NCBI GenBank assembly: GCA_030770535.1
Contig: JASVEC010000100.1
Span: 1-58,258, forward strand
From: Batkoa obscura
Taxonomy: Eukaryota; Entomophthoromycota; Entomophthoromycetes; Entomophthorales; Batkoaceae
Direction of reading: 5' to 3'
DNA: 58,258 nucleotides
Numbering within the stretch: the stretch's first letter is position 1; the number at the start of each line of letters is the position of its first letter. The translations under genes were made by a program, and so were the position numbers. Shown here piece after piece: positions 58,200-58,258 of this stretch. Under the pieces are notes generated by a model, which did not search any database, had not been told where the DNA came from, and saw only the letters and a list, made by a program, of their open reading frames with translations.

Positions 58200-58258
58200 A
58201 TGTTTTTTTCGCAAGCAATATTATTATCTGGAGATGATAAGGATGGGGCTTTAGCCAA
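58200..58258 (+). CDS. Probable Rad21/Scc1 cohesin subunit, N terminus only
   Basis: An ATG at 58200 opens 19 complete codons before the window ends: MFFSQAILLSGDDKDGALA. This resembles the conserved kleisin start MFYSxxILSKKGPLA of Rad21/Scc1, with an acidic insertion of a few residues before the G-x-L-A. The following residue begins with AA, compatible with Lys as in GPLAK. A meiotic Rec8-type kleisin is an alternative. The evidence is short, so this is a suggestion that the flanking sequence would settle at once. Confidence 0.4.
   Translation, partial: MFFSQAILLSGDDKDGALA

Overview
The window looks like nuclear DNA of an AT-rich, intron-bearing fungus. It holds about 25 protein genes. Several belong to families typical of, or best known from, fungi: PHO88/SND3, Byr4/Bfa1, Cut8/STS1, Brr6/Brl1 and prephenate dehydrogenase TYR1. 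Many genes are cut by short introns, typically about 45-65 nt, with GTAAG/GTAAA-like donors and (T)TAG acceptors. Coding regions contain many asparagine tracts written as AAT runs. GatA and a mitochondrial bL34 protein show that the organism translates in mitochondria. I cannot fix the species or phylum from the sequence alone. No tRNA, rRNA, CRISPR array or large autonomous transposon was found.

Layout: 1-10.4 kb has a homeodomain factor, GatA, mL34, a gamma-glutamyltranspeptidase-like gene with two micro-exons, and PHO88. 10.4-13.66 kb is gene-poor with a possible gene relic. 13.67-18.6 kb has a secreted S41 peptidase gene and a cytochrome-b5 front-end desaturase. 19.6-33.2 kb is a very compact block of eight genes on strictly alternating strands: MPH1/FANCM helicase, phosphopantetheine adenylyltransferase, a FIST-like protein, Brr6, DCP1, a Trm140/METTL6-type tRNA methyltransferase, a Cys-rich membrane protein and an NXT1-like mRNA export factor. 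34.85-36.75 kb has a second, inverted copy of the S41 peptidase gene. 36.75-41.8 kb is gene-free and carries a cluster of small inverted-repeat elements. 41.8-57.5 kb has Byr4/Bfa1, syntaxin-16/Tlg2, NAA35/Mak10, the G-patch splicing factor TFIP11/Ntr1, a Stn1-like OB-fold protein, a charged protein of unknown function, Cut8/STS1 and TYR1. The right edge carries 19 complete codons that look like the N terminus of a Rad21/Scc1 cohesin subunit.

The genes are mostly unrelated housekeeping functions and do not form a pathway cluster. The main unexplained structures are a family of about 13 foldback elements of about 105 bp with TGGGGATG-type ends flanked by TA, seven of them packed into 1.7 kb, and the intronless S41 pair, whose copies are near-identical over long tracts and diverged in others, with matched TATA boxes and a duplicated upstream block at one copy.
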